From Hyphodiscus hymeniophilus (taxonomy: Eukaryota > Ascomycota > Leotiomycetes > Helotiales > Hyphodiscaceae): a stretch of 64,000 nucleotides of DNA. Positions within the stretch are counted from its first letter, which is position 1. The number at the start of each line of letters is the position of its first letter. Location: the NCBI GenBank assembly GCA_016508695.1, contig VNKQ01000004.1, positions 2,294,001 to 2,358,000 on the forward strand, in the 5' to 3' direction. Position numbers and translations under genes: made by a program. Shown piece by piece: positions 33,292 to 44,268 of this stretch. Under the pieces are notes generated by a model, which saw only the letters and a program-made list of their open reading frames with translations, was not told where the DNA came from and did not search any database.

Positions 33292-34493
33292 TTAGTTGGG
33301 CTTGTCGTCCTCTTTCTTGGGGATGGGGATCCATTCTAGTTTCTCTTCGTCGAATCGATGTCTGTTCGAGGTTAGTATATGCTAGGTAAGTCTCCATAAG
33401 AATTGCGTACCCCTCATACTCGGTCAATGTCAAAGCTTTCGCGTGGTATTCTGCCTCCAAAACTTCCTTGTATGCAAATGGGATCTTCGCTGGCGTGCCT
33501 TCGAAGAATGTCTCTCTCAACGGGAAGATGTATGTATCCTATCACCAGTCAGCCATGCCATACCTCCATACTCTTGAAGCAACATACCCTATACTCATGC
33601 CCGTCCTTGCAACTCAACATGCCCGCTCCGGCCGGGTGGGTATGGTTGTATCTCGCCGTCGTGATATCAATGAACAATCCGCTCGTAACATCAACCCATC
33701 GAGCATCAATAACATTCAACTTATCCGATTGCTCCCGATTGACATAATGAGGATTGACTTCCAGCATATAATCTCTACCATCTGGTATGCGTGGTGTCTT
33801 GTAGTGGAAGACGGACATGTTGTAGTAGGATGCGAGGTAGTGCATCGAGGATTCGGAGACTTGGACGTCGGAATCGGAGTCCCAGGGTAGGATCTGCCGT
33901 TGTCAGTCGGTGTTGATGTTGGCATTGGGGAACTGGATGGTCATACCTTTCGATTCCACCACCAACCCAACAGCGTGCCGTGCATCAACCATGTTTCCAC
34001 TCCGATATCTGCGAAGGTCGCTAGGTAGGTCTGGATCAGGTTCGAAAGGGCCTGTTTCCGTTCTCGATACCCCAGTTGTGTCTCTGCAAACCTGCCATGG
34101 AGTGTCAGTTGGTTCCGCAAGGCTACACAAAGGACAACATACCTTCCATCATAATGCGGATGGAATCTGCCAGCGAGAACAAGTCAGTAAGATACATCAT
34201 CAAATTTTAAGCATCGAGAAAGACCGGATAAACACGTACATGCTCTCATCTGTTGATTGGGACCGAATTAGCAAGCGTTCTGGCTAAAATCAGGGGAGCG
34301 TGGGTGAGCACGCGACACTCTTTGGGGGCGCGGACTCACGAAAATATTTGCCCTTGGGATCACCTCTCTTCCCACTCATATCCTTGTGCATTGTGGTCCT
34401 GACGCTGAAGAAATCGGCATCGCGTTTCTCTATCGCAAGGGCCGAGACGACGGAGAGGACGGCGGGCAGCGAGAGCAGCCAAGAGAGGCGCAT
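33292..34493 (-). CDS. LicD-family protein, secreted or ER-lumenal, seven exons
   Basis: Minus strand, 278 residues. Proposed exons: 34493-34340, 34249-34240 (10 nt), 34166-34143 (24 nt), 34091-33947, 33893-33588, 33538-33411 and 33361-33292. All introns are GT-AG (49-90 nt), and the exon sum is divisible by three. Together they give the continuous family sequence KYFHESIFHPHYDGRFAETQ, then HGTLLGWWWNRKILPWDSDSDVQV, then ARWVDVTSGLFIDITT and FPLRETFFEG. Residues 1-20 are a signal peptide (MRLSWLLSLPAVLSVVSALA). WDSDSD is the acidic metal and nucleotide site of LicD enzymes, and ILPWD is the family core. LicD proteins transfer phosphocholine or similar phospho-groups to glycans; fungal members are linked to mannosylphosphate or related cell-wall decoration, but the donor and acceptor are unknown here. 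The micro-exons are the least certain part, yet without them the conserved HPHYDGR block is lost. Confidence 0.87.
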
Positions 34494-35043
34494 CTTGGGA
34501 GTGTTGGATTGGGGGCTCTCTTTTCACCCGGAGCGGATGTGGTGACAATGGGTGGGCAGTCTAGAAAGCTTGGCTCTGCCGGTAGGGTTGAACAGCCGTC
34601 TTGGCAGTGAGGAGGCTCTGTGTGGTGCGATGTGATGATGTGACGCCAAACAAAGGTAGAGGTTCGTGTATGGCGTGGATGGTAGAGCAGAGCAGTGTTG
34701 TGTATGAAGAGGCACGGCAGGATCGCCTTTTTGTTTGGTCGGAGGACGAGGATGAGAACAAAGACGAGGAGAGGACCAAGGGAGGGATATGATGGGGGGG
34801 GCTACGGTAACACCCCTGCAGTGCAGCCGGGAAGTGAGTGGGACGAAGTGTACGACTGGAACGTATGTAGTCTGGTAGTCAGTCGTAAGGTCGGTAGATC
34901 TCACGCGACAGCGAAAGGGTTTGATGGGGAGGAGGAATGGTAAATACTATTGAAGACGGAGAAGGTAGTGTTGAAGGCTGTGGTATTTTATCGCAGCCCA
35001 ACCTACAAGGCTGTGTGCATTTGGTTTAGGATTTAGTTGGGCG

Positions 35044-35047
<4 letters not shown>

Positions 35048-35076
<29 letters not shown>
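35048..35076. repeat. (GA)n microsatellite, about 14 copies
   Basis: An uninterrupted GA run is read directly from the sequence. Confidence 0.95.
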
Positions 35077-35398
35077 CACACTTGGTAGGTATGTTTTACA
35101 AGCAATAGTTCAGCTACAAGGACTCGACCGGTGAAGAGAGAGTTCTGCTATCACATCCTGAGTTATTTATTGCATGCTCTTTCAGCCCCGGCGCTGCTTG
35201 CTGCTTGGGCTTGGTTGTTCAACCCCGGAAGATACCGACTTCGTTCTGAGATGACGAGGCCTCACGGTTATCCGCACAGTGAGTGAGTGCATGAAACTCT
35301 GGATGGTGTCACCATTGATATATATACATGGAAAGCAACTTGTAGTTTGTAGTCCTGTACAAGTCGCTGTGGATGTACACTACATAAATTTGCATGTA

Positions 35399-35420
35399 GA
35401 TCAGATCAGATCAGATCAGA
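35399..35420. repeat. (ATCAG)n microsatellite, about 4 copies
   Basis: GATCAGATCAGATCAGATCA is read directly from the sequence. Confidence 0.9.
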
Positions 35421-35700
35421 GTGACCGACAACAACATCCGTCGTGACTCGTGAGGCTGATGGGACATTGCGATGCCAAGCATTTCCTCCGACTCTCGCGG
35501 AATGCGGGCGTATTGGAGGATCCCAGGAGCTGGATGGATGCGGAAAGGTGTCGTGTGTGTGCCTCTCCCTTTCTGCAGCTGATTTGAGTGAGTGGAAGGT
35601 AGCCAGTACCGTAGAGGCTGTTATGGTGCAAGCCTGACTCGTATGGTATGGAGCAATGATCAATAGTATCATCATCATAATAGCAGTTGGCCGTAATATT

Positions 35701-35728
35701 CTCATTTCTCATTTCTCATTTCTCATTC
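35701..35728. repeat. (CATTTCT)n tandem repeat, about 4 copies
   Basis: CTCATTTCTCATTTCTCATT runs head to tail. Confidence 0.9.
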
Positions 35729-36071
35729 TACTTCTTCTTTTCCCCCGCCCATGACGAGGCTTTTGACGAGGATATCTGCAGTGTCGCGTGCAATCTTCCT
35801 GCATCCAATCAACCCCTATCTCGCCCTGCAAGACGCGTAAGCTTGCCAAGCCATCGCTAAAAAGCTTAGTTACGCCCATTTTCCATCCATCCCCTCCCTA
35901 CCTTACTAGACTCACATCCTCGCTTCCATCAATCAGATCTCGATACTTCCTCCATTTGATCTGGACGCATATGGGCCTTTTACTAGCTCACGACGTTGCA
36001 GCTTGGGCCAAAACAAGACACTTCGATAGATCCGGAATCCGAATATATATCAAGCCTGCTTCGTCAAAAGT

Positions 36072-36094
36072 TGTGGCTTGTGGCTTGTGGCTTG
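36072..36094. repeat. (TGGCTTG)n tandem repeat, 3 copies
   Basis: TGTGGCTTGTGGCTTGTGGC is read directly from the sequence. Confidence 0.85.
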
Positions 36095-38591
36095 ATATCG
36101 ACAAAAGAAGCCTTCATCGTCAATAGTCCTCGTACCTTTGTAGTAGCATCTCACCGGCTTTTTCCAACCTCTCTCTACCCAAGAAACACACCTGAGGTGT
36201 GTCCGCCATCTCCAACTCCAGAGCAGCAACACTCACCCCATTCCATTTCATCCGTTTTACCCTCATCCCCCCCCATTCGGCTCCTCGCTGGTTCATGGTC
36301 CCTAAATCACCGATGGAGCCTGAACCTCACCTTACCGCTTATGCAGCCCACATCTCATCCAGCCCATTCCCAGGTAGGCGCCGAGAACACGCCATAGCAT
36401 GCATGGTACAGATTTGGAGTATTACTCGCGTACTCCGTAGATTTGGTGTTAACTACGGCAGTTGCAAGGACAGGTGTCCTCCCAAGAAATCTTCCCAGCA
36501 TTTCGGCACCTGACTTGAATTCCCGTCGGGGAATGGGGGACTGATGAGCACAGTGCAGTACTAAGGAAGAACCTCCCGTTCGCGGCTGGTGAGCGCATGA
36601 GCTCTTTCTAGTTTCATCTTGGATCATCTTGAATCTGGGATCTGAACTCGCAAGCCGTTGATCATCCTACAGTACCTTGGTATTGTATTTTTAGCCGGTG
36701 GAGACACTTCGTCGAACGGTGTTTGATCTTCGAGTTGAAACAGATTACGAAGCTTGCTGACTTGGTGTCTGGGAGCGCGAGCGCCAGTTAGCCTGTGCCG
36801 AACTGGGATGAACTAAATCATCTGATATCGATGACTCCTCCAACACTTTGCTCTGTCTTTTGGAGGTGCGGGTTTAGGCACGACGATTTCGGAAGATACG
36901 GTTGGTGTCGCGATGCTTTGTCCTGTGAAACACACAGGCAATGCTCATCCCAATGCTTATCTTCGTTCTTCCCTCCTCGACGGCGTGAGCCCGAATCGGG
37001 GAGTTTGTAATAATCCCGCGAGGAAGAATGGAGGACCACAAGAACTCCTCCTGCGTCTCCGTGGGGTAGACGCTGGCATCAGAAGGTCAAACATCTCATT
37101 TGTACAATCAACACTGAGGCTCAAGCCTGCGTGAGATTATCTACCCAAGAATGATCACTGTCTGCTCACGAGGTCCAGAGAAGGATAATAGGGTCCTTCT
37201 TGGAATCTTGATACATACTTAATTGGCGTTTGGAACCTCTAGCCCAAACCTCAGAGATTCCATGAGATCAGCCAACAGGTCCCGGTGAGGAAATCGGACA
37301 GTGTTGTGTTGTTCCATACGTACCCCGCCCTCAGCCTTCAAGCGTCTCGACGTCGTACTAGTGTAAGGTAGGGTGGGTATCATTTTCAGTTCCAAGCCAG
37401 CCTTTGTGACTCTAAATACAGATAAGCCGTCCCAGGCATCGAACATCGCACCTCATGTAAGGATGAATTCATGAGCATACGGATTTCCGGTCTGATTAGC
37501 GTGCTCGATATCAAAGGAAAAGGGAGTATGTGCGAGAAACTTCCATTTCGGAAATCACAATCTTCCTTTTCTGAATATGGACTTCAAGGTTCTCAATAAT
37601 CTGCCTGGGCATTGATCTACCTTCTTGATAAAGTCAAGAGCAGAAAAGAGGATCGAGTTGACGACACATAACACGACCCATGGGCACCTGAGGCACGGCA
37701 TATAATCATATCATCTGATTAGAATTTGATCTCTGGTAGTTTTCCCTGTGTATTATCGGCGCTCACTTGAACCAAAATTGTGCCTAGGAGGTGGATCATC
37801 TAGAGCAATAACCAAGGTCTAGCATTACCGACGAATTGGGATCAGTACATGTTCTATTCTAGCATACGGTAGAGGAACTAAGGAACCTTGAGCTCCTTGA
37901 AAGACATCTGACGTGCTAATTACGCAAGCCTCTACCATTCCTAGGTAGGTATATAAGACTTACTAGGAAGCGCTCAAGCGGACACCTCGGCGGTTGAAAC
38001 TGTCACGTAAATAATTATTAACTGTGTATGTCCCTGGTTTGTTAGTAAGCCGAAAATTTCAGGAGCTTGAGAGGATTCTATTTCCGAGCTTTGATCGGGA
38101 TCAGGATGGAGGGGTTGTCTGGGAAGATCCAACTTCATATATCGCACATTTGCCCCGGAGCTCAGTGTCTTTGACAACAAGATCACAAGGGCTTCCTTAT
38201 AATTACGTTTATTACGTTATGTAATAGAGATCTCGTTATTGTATAGAGACCACTTCTTGACGGAAGAACTAATCAAGTCTGTTTAGAACCACTATAGAGA
38301 TCAATAGAGAACAATGTTCATAAAAGAGTGTGCTCATTACTTTCTTAAATTCAAGCAGGTATACAGGGTGCAAGTCAAGATATCGACAAAAATTACCTGA
38401 CCATGTGGCTGACAGCATCATTTTCGTTGTGTGTTTCTGTGTGTCTAAGGATCCGGTGAAGGAATTCTAAGATAGCTTTCAGCTTGCCGATATTGACTGC
38501 AATGGTATTGAAACGATATACACCCTACTCACCAATGCGCGATTTTCTGGTAAACAGGCGAAACTTCATTGCAGACGACATTTTAGTGATC

Positions 38592-38892
38592 CAATGTAAC
38601 ATCCTCGCAAGTGATACTTCCGGAAGGAAGCAACCAGTATCTCCCCGCCTCGTCGCTGCCCGCCCAGAATCCAGATTTGTGACTTTCCAACTAGACCTTC
38701 CTCGAGAGATGAGTAGCTACCTACCAACCACTTCAGTAGCATACCGATACAATGTAATATCCTCGCAAGTGATACTTCCGGCAGCAACCAGTATCTCCCC
38801 GCCTCGTCGCTGCCTGCCCGGATTTCTGACTTTCCAACTAGATCTTCCTCGAGAGATGAGTACTAGCTACGAACCACTTCAGTATCATACCG
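38592..38892. repeat. Tandem duplication, unit about 158 bp, two diverged copies
   Basis: The segment beginning CAATGTAACATCCTCGCAAG at 38592 recurs at 38750 (CAATGTAATATCCTCGCAAG). Shared landmarks in order: GTGATACTTCCGG, CAACCAGTATCTCCCCGCC, GACTTTCCAACTAGA, TTCCTCGAGAGATGAGTA and CCACTTCAGTA. The copies differ by small indels and substitutions. It lies just upstream of the gene at 38984. Confidence 0.93.
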
Positions 38893-38983
38893 TTGACAAA
38901 TTGTCTCTTTCATATTAGTAGGTACGTACTTGGTGTGTTGTTGTGAACAACCTCTGACAAGATCTGGCCACAGCTACTTACAG

Positions 38984-39811
38984 ATGGACGCCACAATGGC
39001 AAGCCAAGACCCCACAGTCGACCAACAAGCCAGTTCGAGCGAGAGGAAACGGAAGTTGGATGAGATGGAATCCGACCCTCAAGAAGAACTCCTTGATCCG
39101 CGGCTCGGAACAGGGGAACTGAACCATGCTTCTATCACATCACCTTTTACGGAAGGTGAAGCTGCGCGGGAAAGACTCGCCACTTCATCGACATATAATT
39201 TACTGCCCAGTCTGCCCGGGTGGCATCCAGGGTTCTTGTCCAATTGGGACGCTGGTGGTGAAGGTGAAGATGAAGGCAAAGTTCCTCCTTGGCCGGAGTC
39301 GAGAGAGCGCTCAGGCCTCACCCCAGCTCCCTATAGCGCAGACTTATCGACGGCGACTTTTCCTCCGAGTCCACATTATATTGACTACTCCTGCCTTCCT
39401 CGCATCATGTCCCTTCGGACCCTGCTGTCTGAGCTCTCGTCTCCCGGTCTCAATTTCGAAGAAGAGAAGACCCTGCTCGACCAATTTGACTCGTTATGGC
39501 CCCAAGCCCAAGCCGACCTCAGACATGCATTTTTCAGCAATCTCACTTGCGAATTATGCCGGCCTATCCCGGGAGCCCAGGATGATTGGCATCCGATGAA
39601 GTTTGAAGTCATGAATGCTGTCAGCATGCTGGTCGCACGGATGAAGGAGTGGGGAACACATCAGATCCAGCTGGATGTTGACAGGGCAGGGGACGTTCTG
39701 CAAGAGTTCCTCGAAGGATGGAGAGAGGCGGAAAAATTGTTTTTGGAGATAACTTCGTATACTCTCTGTCCCGGATTGCGAGGGTTGGAGCGTGGAAGCG
39801 GGGAGCCGTAG
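38984..39811 (+). CDS. Uncharacterised protein, 275 residues
   Basis: Single open frame from ATG 38984 (a second ATG at 38996 is in frame) to TAG at 39809-39811. The N-terminal third is polar and probably disordered, with a basic-acidic stretch (SSSERKRKLDEMESDPQEELLD). The middle is Pro/Ser-rich. The last 120 residues look folded and helical (LRTLLSELSSPGLNFEEEKTLL, WPQAQADLRHAFFSNLTCELC, MLVARMKEWGTHQIQLDVDRA). No known domain is recognised. Length and composition favour a real, lineage-specific gene. The tandem duplication at 38592-38892 lies within about 100 bp upstream and may form part of its promoter. Confidence 0.55.
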   Translation: MDATMASQDPTVDQQASSSERKRKLDEMESDPQEELLDPRLGTGELNHASITSPFTEGEAARERLATSSTYNLLPSLPGWHPGFLSNWDAGGEGEDEGKVPPWPESRERSGLTPAPYSADLSTATFPPSPHYIDYSCLPRIMSLRTLLSELSSPGLNFEEEKTLLDQFDSLWPQAQADLRHAFFSNLTCELCRPIPGAQDDWHPMKFEVMNAVSMLVARMKEWGTHQIQLDVDRAGDVLQEFLEGWREAEKLFLEITSYTLCPGLRGLERGSGEP

Positions 39812-40153
39812 ACTCCTTCGGCTGGAGGCGGCAAAGCATTCAAGAATAAGCGTCACCAAGGAAAGGGATGATGTTTTAAGGTACCAAAAGAAACAGTGCT
39901 AGAGATATCCGGCCTACCGTAGATTTGGTAAGCGTAGCATTTGCATTCCAAGTGAACTACACTGGCACTTTCTAGATCTGTAGTCTTTTGTATGTTGCAT
40001 GTGCTCAAGGCCTCATTGCGGAGATCAAATCCAGATCTGGCCGGTTACAATATGTAACAGTTATCCCATTGTGGTCGTCGCCCAGCCAACATCACGCATT
40101 AATCGTACCTAGCTTACAAGACGTGCCAGATTCGAGGCACACTGCACTCTTCG
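39812..40153. other. Convergent intergenic region
   Basis: 342 bp between the 3' ends of the uncharacterised gene and thymidylate synthase. No gene is seen. Confidence 0.5.
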
Positions 40154-41161
40154 CTATACGGACATTTTCATAGCAATCGACTTGTGAGGTTCATACCCTT
40201 TGATCTCAAAATCCTCTGCCTTCCAGCCGTCAATGCTTCCGCCTCTATCGCGCTTGATTTCCAGTTCTGGGAATTTCCGTGGCTCACGTTCCAACTGTAT
40301 CCGAAGAGCATCAACGTGATCGAGATATACATGCGCATCTCCCATTACATGGGTAAGACTTCCAGGGATCAGATCACAAACATGAGCGATCATATGGCAA
40401 AGGAGAGCATAGCTGGCGATATTGAAGGGTACGCCAAGCCCCATATCGCAAGATCGCTGATACAGCTGACAATGGAGATGTCCTTTCGTTTTAATTTCGC
40501 CAGTCCCCTGTCCTGGAAAAGAGACATAGAACTGGGCAAACATGTGACAAGGCGGCAGCGCCATGATGGACAAGTCCCTTGGGTTCCAAGCTGAAAGAAT
40601 CATTCGGCGGTCGTAAGGATCCGTGCGAAGCTTGTGTATAATGTCGGCCAATTGATCCACACCTTGACCAGTATAGTCCGTTTTCGCATCTTTGTAGTCG
40701 GCACCAAAGTGTCGCCACTGAAAGCCATAAACTGGCCCAAGATCACCAACCTCACGATGTGTTAGGCCTCTGCTGTCTAGGAATTCGCGTGATCCATTGC
40801 CATCCCAAATCTTCACCCCAGCCTCACTCAGCGCGATGGATGAGGTGCTACCCTCAACGAACCAGAGTAACTCGGCGATGATGGCACGAGTGAAAACCCG
40901 TTTTGTTGTAAGGAGGGGGAGGATCGGTCGCCCGTTGTCGTTGAGCTTGAATTTAAGTGGCCGTGGTGCAAAGATAGACAGAGTCCCGGTACCTGTTCTG
41001 AGATGTATGAGATTCAAGGCTCGCATTCATTATATATCAATCTAGATATTGACTTACCGGTCTGGTCGTTTCTCACCCTGGTCCAAAATCTCACGGATAA
41101 GATCGAGGTATTGATGCTCCTCGTGCGATGCCGGAGACGACATGGCTGCCAATTCACCCAT
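40154..41161 (-). CDS. CDC21: Thymidylate synthase
   Basis: Two exons on the minus strand, 41161-41058 and 40997-40154, 315 residues. The 60-nt intron (GTAAGT...TCTCAG) joins KRPDR to TGTGTLSIFAP, exactly the conserved start of the family. The enzyme methylates dUMP to dTMP using 5,10-methylenetetrahydrofolate. Visible motifs: DRTGTGT phosphate-binding loop, FVEGSTS, the GPVYGFQWRHFGA block, DPYDRRMILSAWNP, catalytic Cys185 in MALPPCHMFAQFYV, QRSCDMGLGVPFNIASYALL and a C-terminal region ending KMSV, slightly longer than the usual AV end. It is a core, single-copy-type gene with no sign of disruption. Upstream sequence contains ACGCGA (about 41272) and TCGCGAG (about 41299), which resemble MBF/E2F-type S-phase sites. 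Confidence 0.96.
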
Positions 41162-41712
41162 AGAGCCTCCTCAAAATGAAGGGCCGTCGCGAGAATGGTC
41201 GAAATATGTTGATCAAGTAAAAGTAGTAGAGAGCGCAGACTGCCCAGAGCGTGGTATCAAGTTGTGAATCCAACGCGACAGAACACGTGCAATGATGTCG
41301 CGAGAAAATAACTGTTGGCCCGTGCATAGTTTACTTGCATGGAGGGGCAGAGCTCTCTTGAGAATCGCTTCTCAGGTTTCAAAGAGGCACCCAGAACTAG
41401 GAATAGGATCTGAAATATAGGGAGCTGTCGCACAAGACCAGAAACTGAGGGGAATTAGGCTCTCTTCATACACCCAGCATACCGAGGCTTCAATTCTATC
41501 ATGAGCCAACATATGGAACTTCCAGTCGAGTTTCTTAGACCAAGGATTCAGGAACTGAGTTCCTAAAACACCTTTTCTCAAACTTCTCAAGGTGGATAGG
41601 AACTTCCACTAATGCAACTGAGATCTTATCCTGGGACTTGTTGAAGGAATTAGGAATTAAAATTATACCATTTCGGTTCCTCGCATGGCTTAAGTCCAAT
41701 TGTAGGACGAAT
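41162..41712. other. Promoter region of thymidylate synthase and intergenic sequence
   Basis: Two GC-rich motifs resembling MBF sites lie about 110-140 bp upstream of the ATG. No gene is seen; short frames at 41372-41765 (minus) are not protein-like. Confidence 0.5.
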
Positions 41713-42535
41713 CTACGAGTACCACCGTGCAAAACCCCAGCCACAATCGAAATCCATCTTCCCACCCAGACATTTACCTATTATGCCATCTCCCCACTTA
41801 TGTGTGTCCCCCGTCCTAATTTCCAGCTTCTTTCTTGACCTAGAGAGCGCCATTGCAGCTATGTTCAAACTCCACGGCTGATCCACCAAGTGCAGTACCC
41901 GCAATTCCTTTGCCAACTTCTTGTCCGCTCTCAACGTGTCAAGTGCTGTCCCGCCAATATGGCCCTTCTTCTTACCATTCCCGTCAATGCTGATGTATTC
42001 GACGTTTGGACAGTTCCGGCAGATGGCTAAGAGAGCTGCATCCATAAGATCGCGCGCCGACTCCATGTCTATGTGCACTAGGTTGGGACAAGCAGTCGTG
42101 AGTCTGGAGACTGCCGCATCAGAGAGGCTGCTTCCATTGCCCGACTCACTGTCACCGCAGCTGAAGCGGCATAGCGAATGGCGAAATTCGGGCCCTGCTG
42201 CTACTATGGCATCAAGATGTAAGCTGCGTCCGCCGATTATCAGTTAGTCGCTGTTTCTAAGTAATTGGAAATGAGCAGACGTACTCTTGTATGTCGAAAG
42301 CTGGATCAAATGCAATGGATTTCGTGTTACCAACTGATTTCTTCTCGTCCCAAGCCGCACAGTTGTTAAAATACAATGAGCTTTCTGGAGGCCAGCGTTT
42401 TATCAAATACTTTTCTAGGGGCGGTGCTGCGGGAGCTTTGCGAGTCGGTTTTGTCTTCGGCTTTTTTTTGGTTATGGCACCCCGATTTTGGATGCTCCTC
42501 TTACCGTTCGTAAGGGCGGCCTTTGTACGAGGCAT
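41713..42535 (-). CDS. Leucine-rich-repeat (AMN1/F-box-like) protein, uncharacterised
   Basis: Two exons on the minus strand, 42535-42285 and 42223-41713, 253 residues. The 61-nt intron (GTACGT...ACGCAG) joins AFDIQ to DLHLDAIVAAGPEFRHSL. The N-terminus is basic (RTKAALTNGKRS, KKKPKTKPTRK), probably a nuclear localisation signal. The body reads like degenerate leucine-rich repeats of the AMN1 or F-box LRR type: LSDAAVSRLTTACPNLVHIDM, MDAALLAICRNCPNVEYISI, then ELRVLHLVDQP. The repeat register (L..A..CPNL..I.L) is clear but no F-box is seen, although the short PPLEKYLIKRWP segment could be a remnant. Likely a protein-interaction adaptor; partner unknown. Confidence 0.72.
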
Positions 42536-43131
42536 TATAATGCGGTATTTGAGTGTTACTGATAATTCTGAATGAAAGGTCCAAGATAGGCACAAGATTA
42601 TGCAACGGTGCGACGCGTAGACGCGTTTAGTAGACCGTAGAGATAGAGTAGTAGAGCTGGTGAGAGTACCGGTACAGTACAATACGTAGGCTGCGTATGG
42701 GAAGACTTCCAGAGCTTGATTGATTTCCCTAATCTCACTCGGATGAGGTGAAGCCCCCAGGAGCCAGATATTGGCATCGAACCAATGTCTCCCACTCACA
42801 CTAACATTTGTTTTTACGGCTGATCAGCGCAGGTCTTGACCCATACCAAGTGGAAGGGTCCCACGCACAGCGCACCAGTCCTCATATCCTCTAGTCCTCT
42901 AATTCTTCTTCGTTCGTCCTTATATCATTTTCCTCTATTTCCTGAATATCTTTTCCGTACAGTCCCAGACTATTCTCGTCTGCCTCATGCCTTTCTAATT
43001 GATGCCGTAGAAAGAGGCTTTTCAGTATTCGTCTCAGCCTCACCTATTCCAATCGGGCGTCACACAAAGCCGGGCGCTACACATATTGTGGTGAAGCTGA
43101 GCCGCTGAGATGTCAAGGGCATATTTTTGCA
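42536..43131. other. Divergent intergenic region
   Basis: Between the LRR gene (minus) and the type I membrane protein gene (plus). A 90-codon plus frame at 42836-43108 is not protein-like. GGTTCGATGCC on the minus strand near 42770 resembles a tRNA T-arm, but no tRNA can be built around it. Confidence 0.45.
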
Positions 43132-44268
43132 TTGTCGGATCCGAAATGCGCGTCTCTTCTCGTCTATTATCCTCCTCGTCTCTTTGCTCTGCTCGGTCTT
43201 TCCAACTTTCCTCTCCTCCACTTCTATGGCGAACGCAGTCCATTCCCCATAACTGTATCTGGCACGATCACAACTTTCCTTCCCCTTAGCACAGGATGGT
43301 CGTCGCCCCCACAGTGCTCTTCACTCTTCGTCATCCCCGTGAACGAAACTCTCCTCCAAATATACGCCTTTGACCCGGGATATGGTCTAAACAATGGTGG
43401 TATAGCCAAGTCTTGTCAACCACCAGAAGTGACCGCTTGGTGGAAGCAGGCAATCGGCCAGGGGTTGACGACTCGAACGGAATTGGGTGGGTATACAATG
43501 GTGTGCCCTGAAGCTTACACGACTGCTGCGGTCATTCCCATGAATTCCTTCACGACCAGCATTGCTTGCTGCCCATCGTAAGTTCCAAATGTTGCGTATA
43601 GTAACGATGCAGGCTGTCAAAGCCCCCTGGGTACTGCTTTCTGACTCGGGAGTTCTAGGGAGTATACGTTCTTCTCCTGGGCCAACGCCCCATTACCCTC
43701 CCAGTGCACCTCTACCCTGCTTGCGCAGATGCTCACATATGTGCAGCCAGTCTTGGGGCTGGGACCAAACTGGACGACGGCCACCGCGGCACTCACGACA
43801 CAAAGTGATATCTTAGCTGTACAAGTCAACGGTTATCTTTTTGCGACACCAGCAGCGACGCCCTCTTCTTCAGGATCCAGCTCAGCGAATAGCGCTAGTC
43901 CCCTCAAAACTACACAACAAGTGTCTGCTTCCTCAACATCAATCACAACAGCGATCAACACGAATCTAGCCACCCCTGCACGATCTCATGCAGGCCTGTC
44001 AAGTGAGGACCAAATATCCCTAGGTGTTGGACTAGGAATCGGAATACCGACGTTAATTCTCATGATAATCGGCATCAAGATCGCTCTCAAGACTCTTCCT
44101 GCTAAAAGTCCTAAGCCAGAAATTATCAATAGCCGGGCGGGTTGGAAAGACAAAGTGATGGAAATCCTAGGGTCTTTTAAGGAAGCTATCCTGCCTCGTC
44201 GCCGAAGGCATCGTGATACAGCATTGCACAATCTCACCAAAACACCACCGACAGTTCCGAGCCACTAG
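43132..44268 (+). CDS. Type I membrane protein with Ser/Thr-rich stalk (5' end unresolved)
   Basis: The supported part is two exons: about 43240-43577 and 43659-44268. The 81-nt intron (GTAAGT...TTCTAG) joins SIACCPS to EYTFFSWAN. The ectodomain has conserved-looking Cys and aromatic positions (ITVSGTITTFLPL, LQIYAFDPGYGLN, SCQPPEVTAWWKQAIGQG). It is followed by a Ser/Thr-rich stalk, one transmembrane helix (LGVGLGIGIPTLILMIIGIKIAL) and a basic cytosolic tail. A secretory signal is expected, and a very good one (RLFSSIILLVSLLCSVFPTFL) is present at about 43151-43215, but in frame +2 relative to the downstream coding frame, while the nearest ATG (43146) is in the third frame. So either a frameshift or assembly error, or an unrecognised splice, affects the first 100 bp. 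The 43132 start given here is only the left limit of the open frame (TTG). Confidence 0.65.

Larger units (their letters stand above)
34494..38591. other. Gene-poor stretch of 4.1 kb with simple repeats
   Basis: No frame shows family similarity or protein-like composition on either strand. It contains a GA microsatellite, an ATCAG pentanucleotide, a TTTCTCA heptamer, a TGGCTTG repeat and several AT-rich segments. A long regulatory region or non-coding transcript is possible but cannot be shown from sequence alone. Confidence 0.5.

Noticed and set aside
38484..38918. 144-codon frame through the tandem duplication
   Set aside because: The repeated peptide is a by-product of the DNA duplication; no protein-like composition outside it.
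42740..42800. Possible minus-strand tRNA (GGTTCGATGCC)
   Set aside because: No anticodon or D arm and no acceptor stem can be paired around the T-arm-like sequence.
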